DNA of 64,000 nucleotides from Nymphaea colorata (lineage: Eukaryota > Streptophyta > Magnoliopsida > Nymphaeales > Nymphaeaceae), in contig NC_045140.1 in NCBI RefSeq assembly GCF_008831285.2, positions 7,870,505 to 7,934,504 of the forward strand. The letters run 5' to 3'. Within the stretch, counting starts at the first letter, position 1, and the number at the start of each line of letters is the position of its first letter. Positions 10,484 to 23,649 of the stretch are shown piece after piece. Below the pieces are notes generated by a model, which saw only the letters and a list, made by a program, of their open reading frames with translations, was not told the DNA's origin and ran no database searches. Both the position numbers and the translations under genes were made by a program.

Positions 10484-13400
10484 CTGGAACATAAGGGGTC
10501 TGGCAGGCAGGGCGTCTAATCGGGAACTTCGATCCACCCTCGCCAGGTATAACCCTGATATTTTCTTCATAATTTATCCTAAATTATCTTTAGTAGGTGT
10601 TAGAAAACTGCAACTTATGCTTCCTATGTATAGTATTGTGTCCAACTTAGCTCATTACGATGACTGGGCCCGGATTCTAGTTATTTGGAATCATGATGTA
10701 CTTGATCTGGTTCACGTCTCCTTGTCTCCTACGTGGATATCATGCATTTTCAAGGACAAGAACACTGGAATACTCTTTTCTGCAATTGGTGTTTATCTAG
10801 ATACTGATTTCAGGCGTAGAAAGTGGCAATTACTTGACCTGCAGCAAATTATCATGTCCTCTGAGGAGCCTCTCGTTTGACTTGGAGATTTCAATGGTGT
10901 TAGTGGGGCTGTTGAGAAATCTGGCAACCCTCCTGCTCAGTTGGCTTGTATGGCCTTTGCAAATTTTATCAATAGCTGCAACCTAACTGAAATTTCTAAC
11001 CCCGACATGACATCAAGTATACTTGGACTAACAACCGTATGGGCCTTGCCAATGTTATGAGCAAGATTGACCACTGCTTTGTCATGCCTGCTTGGATCGA
11101 GCTCATGTTTAACTGCAATGACCTCATGATTCTCCCCCGCACCTGCTCTGATCATAATCCGATTATTCTCAATGCTTACCATCGCAGAATTGGGGCTAGT
11201 GGTAGACCATGCTTTAGATTCTATAACTTTTGGATGGAAGAAATCGAATGTCAGAACATCATTAAGGACTGCTGGCGTCAGTCAGATCAGGGCTGTCCAC
11301 TTATCAGGGTTTTAAAGAAACTTGAGTTAGTCCAAAACACAGTGTCCTCTTGGGCGAAGAGGTATGGGAGAAGCTTTGAAACTAAGATCAACGATCTCAA
11401 AAATGACATGTTGCGGGTGCAAATTGAGGTGGAGAATGGCAATCTGAATGCTACACAGAAGGAAACTGAATGCCGAGAGCAACTAAGCCATATTCTTCTA
11501 ATGGAAGAGATCTATTGGAGACAAAAGAGCAGAATTAATTGGCTCAAAGATGGTGATGCCAATACCAAGTTTTTCCATGAGTCAGTCAAGAGCAAAAGAC
11601 GCAGAAATAAAATTAATGCAATCACAGTGGATGGACAAAAACTTGAAGAGGAGGAAGACATCCGCAAGGCCTTTCATGATCACTTTAGCCACCTACTGAG
11701 CAGAGGCAATGAAACAGGGCGTTCGTCTTGCAAGATGCGGGAAGGGATAACAGTCACTGCAGCAGAGAATGTCAGCTTATTAGCCCCTATCTCTGAAGAG
11801 GAAATCATTTGGGCGATTAAGGGTGCCGACCCTGACTCTGCGCCTGGCCCTGATGGTTTCCCAAACAAGTTCTACATTCAAAACTGGGATATTGTTAAAG
11901 AAGACATCCAAGCTTATATAAGAGATTTTTTTGCTCATGGTAGGCTGGTTCGCAAGGTCAACCGTACACATATCGTCGTCATTCCTAAGATTCCAGGTGA
12001 TCACAATATTGAGAATTTTAGGCCCATCTCGCTCTGCAACAGCACCACCAAATTCTTGAGTCGTATCATGGTAAGGAGAATGAGACCTATCTTATGTCGC
12101 ATTATTGATGTGAACCAAAATGCCTTCTTAGCAGGGAGATGCATCCAAGACAGTATTTTGTTAGCTCAGGAACTGATCCACTCTATGGAAGCTAGGAAGA
12201 GCAAGTCACTTTGCATGAAAATTGACTTTAGCAAGGCCTACGACAGAGTGTCTTGGGAGTTCTTGGAGAATGCCATGCAAGTGTTGGGATTTGACGCCAT
12301 TTGGATACAAAAAGTGATGACTTTGGTTAGAACTGTCAGTATGACAGTAGTCCTGAATGGCAAGGAAGGAAATTGGTTTTTTCCTCAAAGGGGTTTAAGA
12401 CAGGGTGACCCTTTGTCTCTGTACCTTTTCCTCATTGCTACTGAGATGTTCACGAGAAGCCTAAAGCATGTCATTAACAATAAGCAAGTTAAACTGCCCA
12501 CTATAGGTAAAGACAGGTCTGGCATTGATTCTCTGTTTTATGCTGATGACTTGCTCATGTTCGCAGCCTATCACATGAAGTCACTGAAGACCATCAAGGG
12601 TATCCTTCAAGAATTGGAAAACTGCTCAGGGCTCAAAGTAAACAAAGAAAAAAGCACTATCATTGGGATCAACACCAGCCCGGTAGAGCTTAGCAAGGCT
12701 GCTCGAATTATGGAGTGGCAAGATGGCCAACTCCCCTTCAAATATCTTGGAGTACCTCTTCAAAACAAACGGTTGGTAGAAACTCAATGTTCTGGATTGT
12801 TGCTTAAAATTGATCAGAAATTGGGCAGTTGGAAGAACAATTTGCTCTCTTATGCAGGCAGAATTTGCTTAATCAAGTATGCCTTATCCACTATCCCCTC
12901 TTACACAGGCATGGTATATAAACTGCCTCTTAAATTTATGCAAAAAATCGAAAGCCTGTGTGCTAACTTCCTCTGGGGTAGCAATAATAACATAAACAAA
13001 GCACACTTGATTAAATGGGATCAACTTTGCTTACCGAAGAGCGAAGGAGGAGTTGGCATGAGAAGGATCAAGGACACTAATACAACAAATCTTGCCTATC
13101 TAGCTTGCAGAGCGCTTAGCACCAACAACATTTGGGCAGTTTATGTTAGAAAGAAATACCTCAAGGATCATGGTTTGTGGCATGCTATGTCTTTCACTAA
13201 AAGTTGTTTAATTTGGAAAGATATAGTTAAATCTTGGAAGCAAATCAAGGACAAAGTCTGCTGGCAAATTAAAGATGGCACAAAAGCTAAATTTTGGATT
13301 GACAGTTGGACAGGAAAGCCCCTAGCAGCGGTGATTGATGTTAATGACCCAATTCTTGAGGTTATCAATACTAGAATCACTGTTAGAGAGGTTATGTATG

Positions 13401-14530
13401 GCCCTGATCAAGCGCTGCGTGATACTGTGAACAGATGGAGGCCTGATATTGCGACACTCACCATGGTGGATAATCAGGCTGATACACTTGTCTGGGCTAA
13501 TCAACACTCCTGCCCAATCAATCGGAATCAGATTTGGGAGGCCATCAGGCTGCATAAGGAAACTGAAAAGTGGCGACAGTATATATGGGTTAAACATGGA
13601 TTACCAAGGGCAACTTGGACAGTCTATATTGGATGTTATGGCAGAACCATGACTGAAAACAGACTCAAAAAACTAGGGATGCAGTTGGCCTCTAGGTGTG
13701 TTCTATGCCAAAACCATGAGGAGGATGAAAGCCACTTGTTTTTTGGATGTCCTAGGTCGGAAATTTTATGGCAATTCATTGCAGCCAAATTCAATCATAA
13801 GATTTCTCGCCAACAGTCCATTAAACAATGCCTTGTTTGGTGGTTTAGAAGGAAATTTAGAAGAAAACTGTGGGAGAGCATATGGAAAACAACTTTTCAC
13901 ATGGCCATATGGTTCCTATGGCAGTTGAGGAACAAGGTTAAACATGAACAGGAACATATAGTTGGTGACTACTGCTCTAGATTTTGGGAATATTGCAGAG
14001 AACAATACAAAAAAGTTAATCGCAATAGAATGGACAGTCAAAGAGTGGGAATATGGCTTCGCCAAGGCATCATGGCAGCAGATTGGAGCCTCCAAGAAGG
14101 AGTTGGTTATAACATCCACATCGCATCTTGGCATGGTGAAGGTTTGAACCGTACCGCAGGACTGATTAGATGTTACAATGGAGAATACATGTTTGGAGTC
14201 TGCTCTTGGTCGAAAGAAGGGCGAGCATTCTCTGAGAGCTGGATCTTGAACAAATGTCTAGAGAAGATCAATACTTCTGAGCATCTCATTGTTGTACAAG
14301 CCAACAATGAGGCTTGGAAAGATAAGTTAGACAAAGTCATCAAAGGTACCACAGACAGGGCAAGACATCTTTTGCACGTGCAGAGGCTTATCAACAAATT
14401 GAAGTTGGCGTACCATCAGCCTTCAGTGGAAGTATGTAGTATGTTGTGTTTGTGTTCCGGTGATAAGGGATATAAAGAATGCTTTATGGGACAAGTTGGC
14501 TGGGATCCCAGTCAACTTTCTTTTTGGTAA
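10470..14530 (+). pseudogene. LINE ORF2: endonuclease-reverse transcriptase, damaged in the endonuclease
   Basis: Enzyme that nicks target DNA and copies element RNA. ATG at 10470 gives MKVCSWNIRGL, the start of an APE-type endonuclease. GDFNG appears near 10882 and SDHNPI near 11149. A TGA at about 10878 and a frameshift near 11010-11020 break the endonuclease. From about 11022 the frame is open to TAA 14528, more than 1160 codons. The RT shows APGPDGF, NFRPISLCN, KIDFSKAYDRVSWEF, RGLRQGDPLS and the catalytic YADD at 12539-12550, so its catalytic residues are intact. A Cys/His region (CVLCQNHEEDESHLFFGC) lies near 13700, as in the zf-RVT domain. The C-terminal ~150 residues may be a diverged RNase H-like region, but I cannot place its acidic residues. 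Confidence 0.9.
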
Positions 14531-14630
14531 TGTAATCATCCTCACAAGGATCTGATTTTTTTGTTGTATATATCCCAATTTTTTGTTAATAAAATGGATG
14601 AGGGCCTATCCCTCAGCAGGTTTTCACCGG

Positions 14631-14646
14631 AAGTTGATCTAGGTCT
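14631..14646. repeat. LINE target-site duplication, right copy
   Basis: AAGTTGATCTAGGTCT, identical to 8539-8554. It follows the LINE 3' tail directly. Confidence 0.88.
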
Positions 14647-16974
14647 CATTGTCAAGATGGTTTTAGCTATAATGAAACGTTTAATCTGCAAATACGATCA
14701 CAAAACTAGGAAACTAATTTTGACCAAATCTGCTGGTGGTAATTTTGAATTTCTATATATCAAGTGTGCAAATGAATGCCATTGAGGTAGATACGTCGGT
14801 CTAAAAATAATAAGGACGCCGCCCATGGCAACAACTTCCATTGCTAAGCTTCACATGTTTATGGGCATCTGATTACATCGGACCTTGGATCCCAAGAGTT
14901 GATTTAATAGGGGGCCAACCTTTAATCCACTAACCTAACAAACTGCGGATTTGAAAACCGTTATCATTGTCACGTCTCAACTTCATGGATCTCAAGATGA
15001 AAGGTTTTCGAGACCTTGGTGTCATCTTTGTCTCTTTCAAACGCAAGATCTAAAACATACATTAAAAGTCATGCATGTAAAATTCTAGAATCAACTTAGG
15101 TCACCTCAGATTTAAGATCCAATGTAATCAAAACTGAAAACACACACTTTGAACCGGGATCTGAGATTAGGGATGTTATCGGATTCTAACCAGATATACT
15201 TTTAACCATATCCATTTTTGCACATAATTGGATTTGAATGTGAACAAAAAAAGTCATATGCAAATCCAAATTCAATTTGAATCCGAATCTGATCAGATAC
15301 TTATTTATATTTGAATCTGATCTGATCAGATGAAATCTGAATTGGATCTGATTTCTAAATCATATAGTATTTTTTTTTTCATATCCTAACTTTTTGGAAA
15401 GGTTCAATCACATATCTGATCCAAATCGAATATATTGATCTATTAGCTCCAGCTATCTCAGATCTGGTCTGAAGTAGGTACTTTGAACCTGGACTAGTTC
15501 TAGATCAAGCTCAAAACATTGACTCAATCTTAATGAACTAATTTTTTAACTATCCATATAAAGTAGTCCAAACCTATGGAGTTTCATTTTTTGACTTTGC
15601 TTTTTCTAGCAAGCCATCTCTTTCTCCAAGTCTTCTTCCTCCTCGCCCTTTGAGGCGCAGCCTCTTCATTCGTTGTTTTTTCCTAAGAAATTTAGGGGTG
15701 GTCGAGTAAGTTCCTTGACCTCACCTAGACACCCAGTGCAAGGCATGGGGCCAACAGTCCAAACAAGTGCATACTTGGTTGCGTCTTGAGGTGGTTTAGC
15801 TCAATGCACCAAGACTAGACCTACATCACGGAAAAAATTGCATGTAAAGCGCACACCTCCAAGGCAAACTCAAAGGTGTAGATCGATTCCATTTTTCCCA
15901 TGCCGCTGTTGCTTCATTCTGCTGCAATAAAATTCTAACTTCCGCAAGCTTCTCACTTCAATGTGGAAATCGGGGGATGTTAGGTCCCGGTATTGGCCAA
16001 ATAACCTAATAGACAATGTAAAAATTGCCAAACTCTTTTAATATGTAATATATGATCAGAGTAGTTGTCACAACTCAACGCACTTTCACATCATGAAGGC
16101 TCCCAGTTAGGCCGATCCCATCTTGCCCTCTTAAAAGTTTGATCATATTCCTAAAAGGTTAAAAACTAGGATAATTAAGCACTTAACTAACCTCATTTAT
16201 AAGCCCTTGAAAATTTCTCACAATTTTTAAAGTGTCCTACCATAATCCACTCCCAACCCCTCTTAAGGCACATGCATCCGTGAGTGTGGGTCTTTGATAC
16301 GGCTCTTACAATGCAACCCACTCTCACATTGGGCTTGGGCTTTTATTTAGGTGGATTCCAACAACCCCATTTATAAACTCTTGAAAATTTTTCTCAATCT
16401 TCAATGTCGGACTAAACTTTTCAAAGTGGGATCTTACACAGTACTATAAGGTTTTGGAAATCTTAGAAAAAGAATCCCCTTTTCATATTTCTCTTTGACT
16501 TGGGAGCTTAGCCAAGTATTCATGTCAGTTGGGTGTTCAAGTAACTGTCTTAATTAAGATGGAAGTGCAGTTGGAAATCCTATTAAAGTTATGGTCCAGT
16601 TTGACAATACACTGACCTTCATAAGGAAGACCCACATTGCTATATTTTTCCTCATATTGTGGATTTTGATGGAAATAGATTAGTTTATGATCAAACTACT
16701 ACGAATTGCCAGTGGAGAATTGGTTAACTGTTCTTAGTCTGGCCAAGGAGTTCACTGGAGTCGCTTCTTCACATATTAAAGGTAGAGTGCAGTTGGGAAA
16801 GAAGCCATGTAGCATGTGGTTTTTGAACTTCCTCCTTTGAGTGCCAAACCCATCTTGACTCCTAGTTGGTAGATTAATAAGTCGAGCATGAATAAGCTCA
16901 CACAAAAAAGAAACTTAAACTTAGTTTAGGCCACTCATACCTTACTTCCAAAATACCTCCTCAGTTCACCTTAG
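14647..16974. other. intergenic, no gene recognised; possible hAT-like remnant
   Basis: No supported coding sequence. At about 15160-15470 there are many GATCTGA, TCAGAT and ATCCGAATC motifs after a TTAGGGATGTTATCGGATT-like start. This resembles the subterminal repeats of a non-autonomous hAT element, but neither TIRs nor a TSD could be fixed. The rest (for example the stretch with TGTTAGGTCCCGGTATTGG at about 15980) may be degraded LTR sequence. Confidence 0.4.
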
Positions 16975-17100
16975 GAGGTTTCCACTATGAGAATAGAAAG
17001 AGATGACACAATGAAAGGAGATGAGATTATCTCCTCGATTTTTTATTTGTTTTACAAGGATAATGATAACTGTTGTTATTATTCCTTCCTTACAGCTCCG
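16975..17100 (-). repeat. copia LTR-like fragment
   Basis: This stretch (GAGATTATCTCCTCGATTTT, TACAAGGATAATGATAACTG, TTCCTTACAGCTC) is clearly related to 53725-53845, which lies on the LTR side of a copia primer-binding site. It abuts the RT remnant to its right, so an internal deletion appears to have joined pol to LTR sequence. Confidence 0.6.
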
Positions 17101-18270
17101 TTCTTGCTAGGATGTTATCAACATACACAGTGATGTACACGATGAGTGCTCCTTTGGATGGAACAACTAAAGACATGTTTTGTTGAGGTAAAGTGAAATC
17201 CCATATCAAAGAGGGCAGCACTGAGTTCAGTTCATGATACCAAACTTTTGGAGCTAGATTGATACCATAAAGAGCTTTGTTTAATTGGTGGACAGATGAA
17301 GGCTGTCATTGATCTTCATAACCTAGTGATTGTGCCATATATACTTCTATCAGATGTCCATCTAAAAAAACATTGTTTACATCCAGTTGACAAATAGACT
17401 AGTTAAAAGAAATAGCAGCAGGCAATGCAACATGGATAGTAGTTGGCTTAATGATTGGACTAGAAGTATCGAAATAATTAAGTCTTTCAGTCTGATCATA
17501 CCCCATAGCGGCAAACCATGCCTTCAACCTTTCTAGTGATTCATCAGCTTGTCTTTTGACTTTGTAGACCGATTTCTAGCCAATGACATGTTTAGGAGGA
17601 GCAGAAGAAGGGTCTATGTTTGATTGGATTAAAGAGCTTGAATTTCTTTTTCCATAACTTCTTTTAATATGTATGTTTACTGCCTAAGTGTGGGATTTAG
17701 TTCAGTATAGTTATTTGTAGCCAGTAAGGCCTTCAGAAGATGACAAAGGCTTGACTAGTAGACCTTGAAAACTCAGGTCCTATCTTGGGACTGAGCTATC
17801 ATGTGATGAATCTAGGAGGTGGGCTGGTCTGAATAGGTGGATAATGAGTGGTAGCAATTTCTTGTAGTGGAAAGATAAATGGTGACTCTTCTAATGTAAG
17901 GTCAGTGATGGGAGATGAAGGAGAGATATCAGTTTGAATAGGTGGTTTTGGCAATATGTGGACTACTAATAGAAGATACCAGTACTAAAGGCAAACAAAC
18001 TGGTGGTCAACTAGGTTTAGGTACATTATGGGTTATTGGTTGCAAATGAGAAAAATATTTTCATCAAACAAGACACTTCAGCTAACAACAAATTTTCTCG
18101 AAGATGGATAGAAGCACAAATATCTCTTGTGGGTGTTAGAGTATCAAAGAAAGACATCTCTCTTGGATTTGAACTCAAGTTTATATTGATGCATTGCCTG
18201 CAACAAGGGGAACTGCAGTCAGGAACCTTAAAGAACTCATAATCAAGCTTCCATTTGTAGAGAATCTCAT
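17101..18270 (-). pseudogene. decayed Ty1/copia pol remnant (integrase end and RT)
   Basis: Minus-strand translation in several frames gives copia RT signatures: a VNNVFLDGHLIEVYM-like segment, then LNKALYGINLAPKVWYHEL and VYITVYVDNILART (17100-17400). The catalytic YVDD has become YVDN. Farther upstream (18040-18190) a degraded segment resembles the part just upstream of copia RT (FVVSVKCLV.KYFSHLQ). Many stops and frameshifts; protease, RNase H and a second LTR are not recognised here. Confidence 0.7.
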
Positions 18271-20193
18271 ACAATGATTTTACTATGCAATGTTGCTCTT
18301 GGATTTCGATTTATTAAATAAGCTACAGTTGAGAAAGCATACAATCACAAATTTGATGGTAATCCAGTAGTTTTAATCAAGGACAAATGCTTCTCTACTA
18401 TCATCCTATGCACCGTTTGGTAAACCTGCTATGTTTATGAGTGTGGTTACAAATATGTCTTTCTATGACATTATCTCTAAATAATCTCTCAACAATTTTG
18501 CACTCCCCTCCATCTCATTGAAAATATTTGACCTCATGTTTAAAGATATTTTTTTTAACCTTGCATTTGAAAGTTTTAAATGTACAAGTAGCATCAATTT
18601 TGTTGTTTGCATCCCCAAAATTTATTTTGGTCTTTAGAGTGCTTCAGGAAAAATGAGGTCTTATTTTGAAATGAAAGAGAAAATGAACTTGTTTGTCGGT
18701 AAAAGGTGCGGCCGTTCCCAATGCCTTTATTGGGGGTAACCCGATCAAATAGTATAGAAAACAAATTGTTTGAAAGAAACATTTGCAAGATCATTTGAGT
18801 TCTTCAAAAATTGTCACTATAACTCAACTAAAAGATAATTTATGTTTGAAAATAGTTTTGAAAATCAAAGTTTTCAACTTGTTTGAAGAAATATGATTAG
18901 AAACATACTTGTAAATTACTTATTTTACAAAACATGACTTCAACTTGTCATGTTTTACAAAAGCAAGTTTTTCAAGTTTTGTTATAAGATATCAAAATAA
19001 ATGGATGATGATCATAGTTCTTGTTCATCATGTGGCCAAAAAAATAGATTTTAATATTGTAAATATCAAAATAATATGTTGGAAAGAGTGAAGATTTGAT
19101 ATTCAAAACAAGAAAATATTATAATTTGTAGGGTTGTTTCCCTTAAGTCTTAAGTAAGTTTCAAGCTTTTGCCTTAATTGGATTATCACCTCAATAAGGC
19201 TTGATCTTAACTTACTTAAGTCTCTTAGAGATGTGCTTGTGAGTATTTGTGAGTCCTATAAATGATTGTGTATGCATGGTTACATAAATTCTATATACTT
19301 AACAAAAAAAAAAACCATTCCTACCATAACATACATTTATGGAGCAATGAAAGAGAAAATTTTTAATGGAAATTGATAGAGATAACATTTCATCTAGCGA
19401 GTCACTCAATGGTGTATTGAAAATAGAGGTGGTTCAATGAAAAGTTAGAAAAATAATTAAGAAAAATATGAAAGATAGATTTACAATTTGAAAAATCGAA
19501 AATGACATACTCAATACAAATTCACATGTACATCAAAAGTGTTTGACTGTTTCCTAGGTTGGACAAGTCTCAACTTCAAAATGATAAAAATAAAAAAATT
19601 AATTCACCTCAAATCCTCACATTGTACTGTACATCCACATACAATCAAGCCATCAAAATAAATAATTAGATAGATAAATGAAAATATATATACTAAGAGA
19701 GCAAAAATAGGTAGAGAAAAATTAAAACAAATAGAAAAATAAAAATACATAGAGAGAAATAAAAATGAAAAAGTAAGAGAAAAAGAGATATATTTGAAAG
19801 AGAAAGAATTAAATGCGAGAGAAATGAGAACATGAATAAAATAAAAAAATAAATATGATAAATTAAAATGAGAAAAATGTAAGTCAAAATGATAAAGGAA
19901 AGTTAAGAATGAGAGAGATAAACATGAAAATGACAAAGAGGGAAAAACAAGTTTAAGAGAGATAAATGAGATAAAGGAAATGAATAAGCTAGTTAAAATG
20001 ATAAAAGAATAAGTTAAAAGAGAGAAAAAAAGATCTTAAGAAAAATGTTTGCCTTGGTCATGCTCTCGTAGCTTCAAGGAGAATCCTTAGTTCCGGAGAG
20101 ACTCTAAACCTTCATCAGTTTTTTATAAAAAAAAGAGAAAAAAATAGTAAAAAAAAGGTTATAAGTACCTTAAAAAAATATTGACGTAGAGGC
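18271..20193. other. non-coding, AT-rich and purine-rich; no gene recognised
   Basis: AT-rich sequence with no supported ORF. The stretch 19640-20060 is strongly purine-biased on the plus strand (GAGAAATAAAAATGA-type units). It generates long artefact ORFs on the minus strand rich in F, S and L. Confidence 0.6.
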
Positions 20194-20391
20194 TGTTGGT
20201 AGTGGCCTTGAGCCCTATCTCAGGATCTCGTAACTACGAGGGGTCCCACTCACAATTACGAGATAAGCATGAAAACTGTTTTTTCAAAAAAGATTATTAT
20301 CAAATAAATCAAGATTTATCAATTACCTCTTTCACTTTGACAATCTCTCTCATGACCTAACCGCCTGTTGGGCTTCGGGAAAACCTATGAG
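20194..20391 (+). repeat. copia 5' LTR, left part (ends in the gypsy TSD)
   Basis: Starts TGTTGGTAGTGGCC. About 180 bp is similar to 49157-49336 in the same orientation (shared GAGCCCTATCTCA, ATCAAATAAATCAAGAT, CCTGACCTAACCGCCTG-like motifs). It is interrupted at ATGAG (20387-20391), the gypsy target-site duplication. Confidence 0.65.
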
Positions 20392-23300
20392 TGTCACACC
20401 CCAATGCTATGACCCCCAAATAACTTTTTTTTTGTCTAAAACATAAAACATCGAGGTGTGCGATTACACAACGATTCAAAATAAGCTATGCAAATCAAAA
20501 GACAATGGGGCAAACTATTCATTATGTAGTAAATTTCAGTTCATGCAAAATCACTTCATATTTCTCAGTAATATACGTGACAAAAATGTCTCGAAACAAC
20601 AACATTGATGTCTACCAAACAAAATATCAATAAGACCCAAAACATGATGGGTTAGAGCTACAATAGACCCAAAATCTCCCCAATAGGATGTGAGTTGAAC
20701 CATCTGATCAATCTGCTGCCTCGGGTCCGTTAAAACCTAAAAAAGGAAAACAACAAAAGGCTTAGCCTTCAAAGTATGACAACAAACCATATAAATCCCT
20801 AACCTTCTAAGGTAATGGCTCAAATATGGGATATAACAAATATGAAAACAAAACACTATCATGTCATGATAGGAGCATATAGTCACATGACTTGTCATGG
20901 AAGCCCCTCACATATACCACAACAGGTAGAGACCACTCAAAGGCCATAATTAACACATTTAATAATCACATTCACTTCATTCACATTCTTTACATTTGCA
21001 ATAATTTCATTTACATTAGTTTTAGTTAATTGACAATTCTTGTAGGTGCAAACACAGGCTTGTGCACACCATGGGTGACCTATAGTCAAGTGACAACCTC
21101 ATGGTGGTCTGAAACGATACGGATCCACTCATGTTGCAGCGATAGAGAAATTATCCATGAATGCGTGAAATTCAAAGAGAGTTACTCAGCCTTTCCTAGG
21201 ACACCCAATTGAGAAAGCGGGAGCCCAATGCTCCAAGCACATTACACAATGATATCTTGGGGCCTTGCAGCGTCTGCGCTTCGAGTAGGCAAGACCAGCG
21301 GTGAGGGTGAGACTCTCTCATAAACATTGTCATGACTCACTGGCCTCTCATCTATTATTCTTTATTAACTTATCATTATGAAAACACATTTACAAAATGA
21401 CCGGCTAGCATATGAGGTTGGTTCACTTCACGAGTGCATCCATACCTCCAAACACATCCACACGAGGGCTACACATATAGTCAATACTCTTAGCTAGTCG
21501 TCATAACTTTACGGGTATATTTACCCTTCAAATTCCTTCAATTGCATCATACCCATGGCAATGCATATGAAAAATATTGCAACATTTACTTCAATCAAAC
21601 ACATTAATCACATCTTACAAAACTTAGCCAAACCATAGAGAGTAGTCTCGATCCGTGATTGGTTCATAGCTATCCTATGCAATTATCATTCTATAATACT
21701 TTTTAATGCACAATTAGGGTCGAGAAGATACTCGACTTGATACCCTGCATAATCTTCCCTAAGCAGTTATAATTGCTTACATGCACATGCAATTACATAA
21801 TAATTTTAAATACAAAACCAATCTCATAATTCAATCACATCATAATCATAGGATACAATGATTCTAAAAGGCATGTATTCTAAAGTTGACCCCAGCTAGA
21901 GATTTGCCTAGAATGTCACCACACCTATCGCGTGTGGCCAAACATACCCAAAATCACCTCGAACTTCAAATCTTGCCGCTCAATGTCTACTTGACGTGTC
22001 CGGTGTACCTAAAAACATAATCAAGCGATAAGATTTCTACTTGTTTCGCTTTACAATCTATACAACTAAGAAATAAGATCATTGAGGCGTACATCATCAC
22101 CTTAAGAGGGTGCCGAAAGGTAGTATTGGCCCATAACACTTCCAATAGGCTTCTTCCCAAATCTTTGAGGTTGTGATGAAACGATTTAAACTCCGAGCTT
22201 TCGATTCAACCTATCACCAATACATTTCTCATTTGTTTTCATAGTTGAGGTGTCCTTCCCAACTACCATATTCTTTTCCATCAAGTAATGCAATAGCACC
22301 TCAACAAAAGCATATGTCACAAGTTCGCTAAAACGATTCTAAGCATTCTCAACAGCATCAAATCTCTATCATGCTTCCTAACTGCTTCAAAAAACAACCA
22401 GTCATGCTAAAAAGATAATTATATACGTAGATCTTTATCCTTCTAAAATAGTCCTAGACCTTTCCCAATATAGCAAAGTCTCTAACATGCATTCTAAATC
22501 ATTCAATCTTGAATCTAGCATGCTCAAATAATAATTATACATGCGCTAACAAAAAATATTATACAATTTAGGCTCGATTAGGCTTTACTTACCCCACTCT
22601 TAGAGTCCTAACTGTTGTAGTGTTCCCAGCAGCCACCTCAAGTGCTTGACTGATTCCGAAGCGACTAAAATTAAATGTTGTCGTCACCTCCAAAGCCTTC
22701 TAGTCACTGTTATGAGGAGAAAGACGTGTCTCCAAGCTACAATTCGATCAAATGACACTAAATAGAGTGAGAATTAGCAAATGAGAGATCAAAACATAAG
22801 TTTGTCATTAGAAGAGGGCATCTGGTTGTGAGAAAGAGGTGGTTCTTTTGATTTTGACATGCACGGTTAGGAGAGACAGCAATCGGGTGTGGGGAAAAAA
22901 AGGTGAGAGGGAGAGTGCCAAGAGAGTGTTCGTCTAAAGGTAAGAGACATTGCGAGTGACAGGAGACTCAAAACAGAGAGGGAGAAAAATCTATATGGGG
23001 TGACACGGCTCAAGGAAAATAGGGAATAGCAAGAAAGAGTTGCAAAGGAGGGAGATAGTGTGGGAGAGAAAATGAGCAGAGAAAATGTGAGAGAAACAAA
23101 CGAAGAAGTGAGAGCTTGCGGGAGAGAGAGGGACTGAACAGTGAACGCTCGGGACAAAGGGGAAGATGGATAGAGAATGGTGAGATAGGGAGGAGGAGAA
23201 GAAAGAAGAGACAGGGAGAGAACACAAGAGGGGGTGAGAGCTTGCAGAAGAGAACTCGGACAGGGGGAGACTGATAGAGAATGACAAGGGGGAGAAAAAC

Positions 23301-23582
23301 AGCGATAGAGGGCAAGAAAGAAGAAGAAAATAGAAGAGGCAAAGAGGGAACAACATTGCTCAGTTGTGCTCCGCCGCCACCTCCGCCCTTCACCTTCGTC
23401 GCACCCTTCACCTTCATCACCGCTGCCCTTCTTCCGCCACCAACGTCTCTCACAATCGAACCAACGAGAAGACAGAGAGGGAGAGCCCCAACGTCTGGCT
23501 TCTCCTCACCGTGCAAGTGGGGTTTGGGTTCGAGTTTGGTCCCTGATCCAACCGATCTACCCCACTCGCCAAAGTTAGATCA
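20392..23582 (-). repeat. gypsy 3' LTR (3.2 kb)
   Basis: Plus-strand start TGTCACACCCC; end TTAGATCA. Similar along its length to 28655-30699 plus 38638-38924. It retains about 750 bp (about 21490-22245) that the other LTR has lost. The stretch 22860-23420 is GA-rich and gives many artefact ORFs on both strands. No host gene is recognised inside. Confidence 0.88.
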
Positions 23583-23592
23583 TACCCTCCTT
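23583..23592 (-). promoter_or_regulatory. polypurine tract of the gypsy element
   Basis: Minus-strand AAGGAGGGTA lies directly before the 3' LTR start (TGATCTAAC), where a plus-strand priming tract is expected. Confidence 0.65.
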
Positions 23593-23649
23593 AAATAAAA
23601 TTTCATTATCAAAATTTAGATCATATCTCAATGCAAGAATAGGTGTGAA

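Larger units (their letters stand above)
8555..14630 (+). mobile_element. full-length L1-type LINE (plant RIL-like), 6.1 kb
   Basis: Complete non-LTR retrotransposon with ORF1 (DUF4283 plus CCHC knuckle) overlapping ORF2 (endonuclease, reverse transcriptase, zinc-binding region). It is bounded by a 16-bp direct repeat AAGTTGATCTAGGTCT at 8539-8554 and 14631-14646, as expected for target-primed reverse transcription. The 3' tail after the ORF2 stop is about 100 bp. It contains AATAAAA near 14588 and a hairpin-capable TGAGGG/CCCTCA near 14599-14614, but no poly(A) before the TSD. Both ORFs carry disabling mutations, so this copy is inactive. It sits about 0.8 kb upstream of the MED27 start in opposite transcriptional orientation. 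Confidence 0.9.

Noticed and set aside
15780-15850. tRNA or tRNA-derived SINE (A/B box search)
   Set aside because: No sequence fits both internal promoter boxes or a cloverleaf; none seen elsewhere in the window.
19604-19936. Minus-strand ORFs rich in F, S and L (possible membrane protein)
   Set aside because: Translation of a purine-rich low-complexity tract; no recognisable motif.
20194-20341. Solo 150-bp TRIM-type LTR ending TTTGACA / CCAACA, with a second copy at 49157-49304
   Set aside because: Similarity between the two copies continues about 35 bp past that end and no TSD is found; the split copia LTR model explains more, though I cannot exclude this.
22867-23598. Overlapping ORFs on both strands up to 168 aa
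   Set aside because: Lie in the GA-rich end of the gypsy LTR and recur in the other LTR at 30284-30822; composition artefact.
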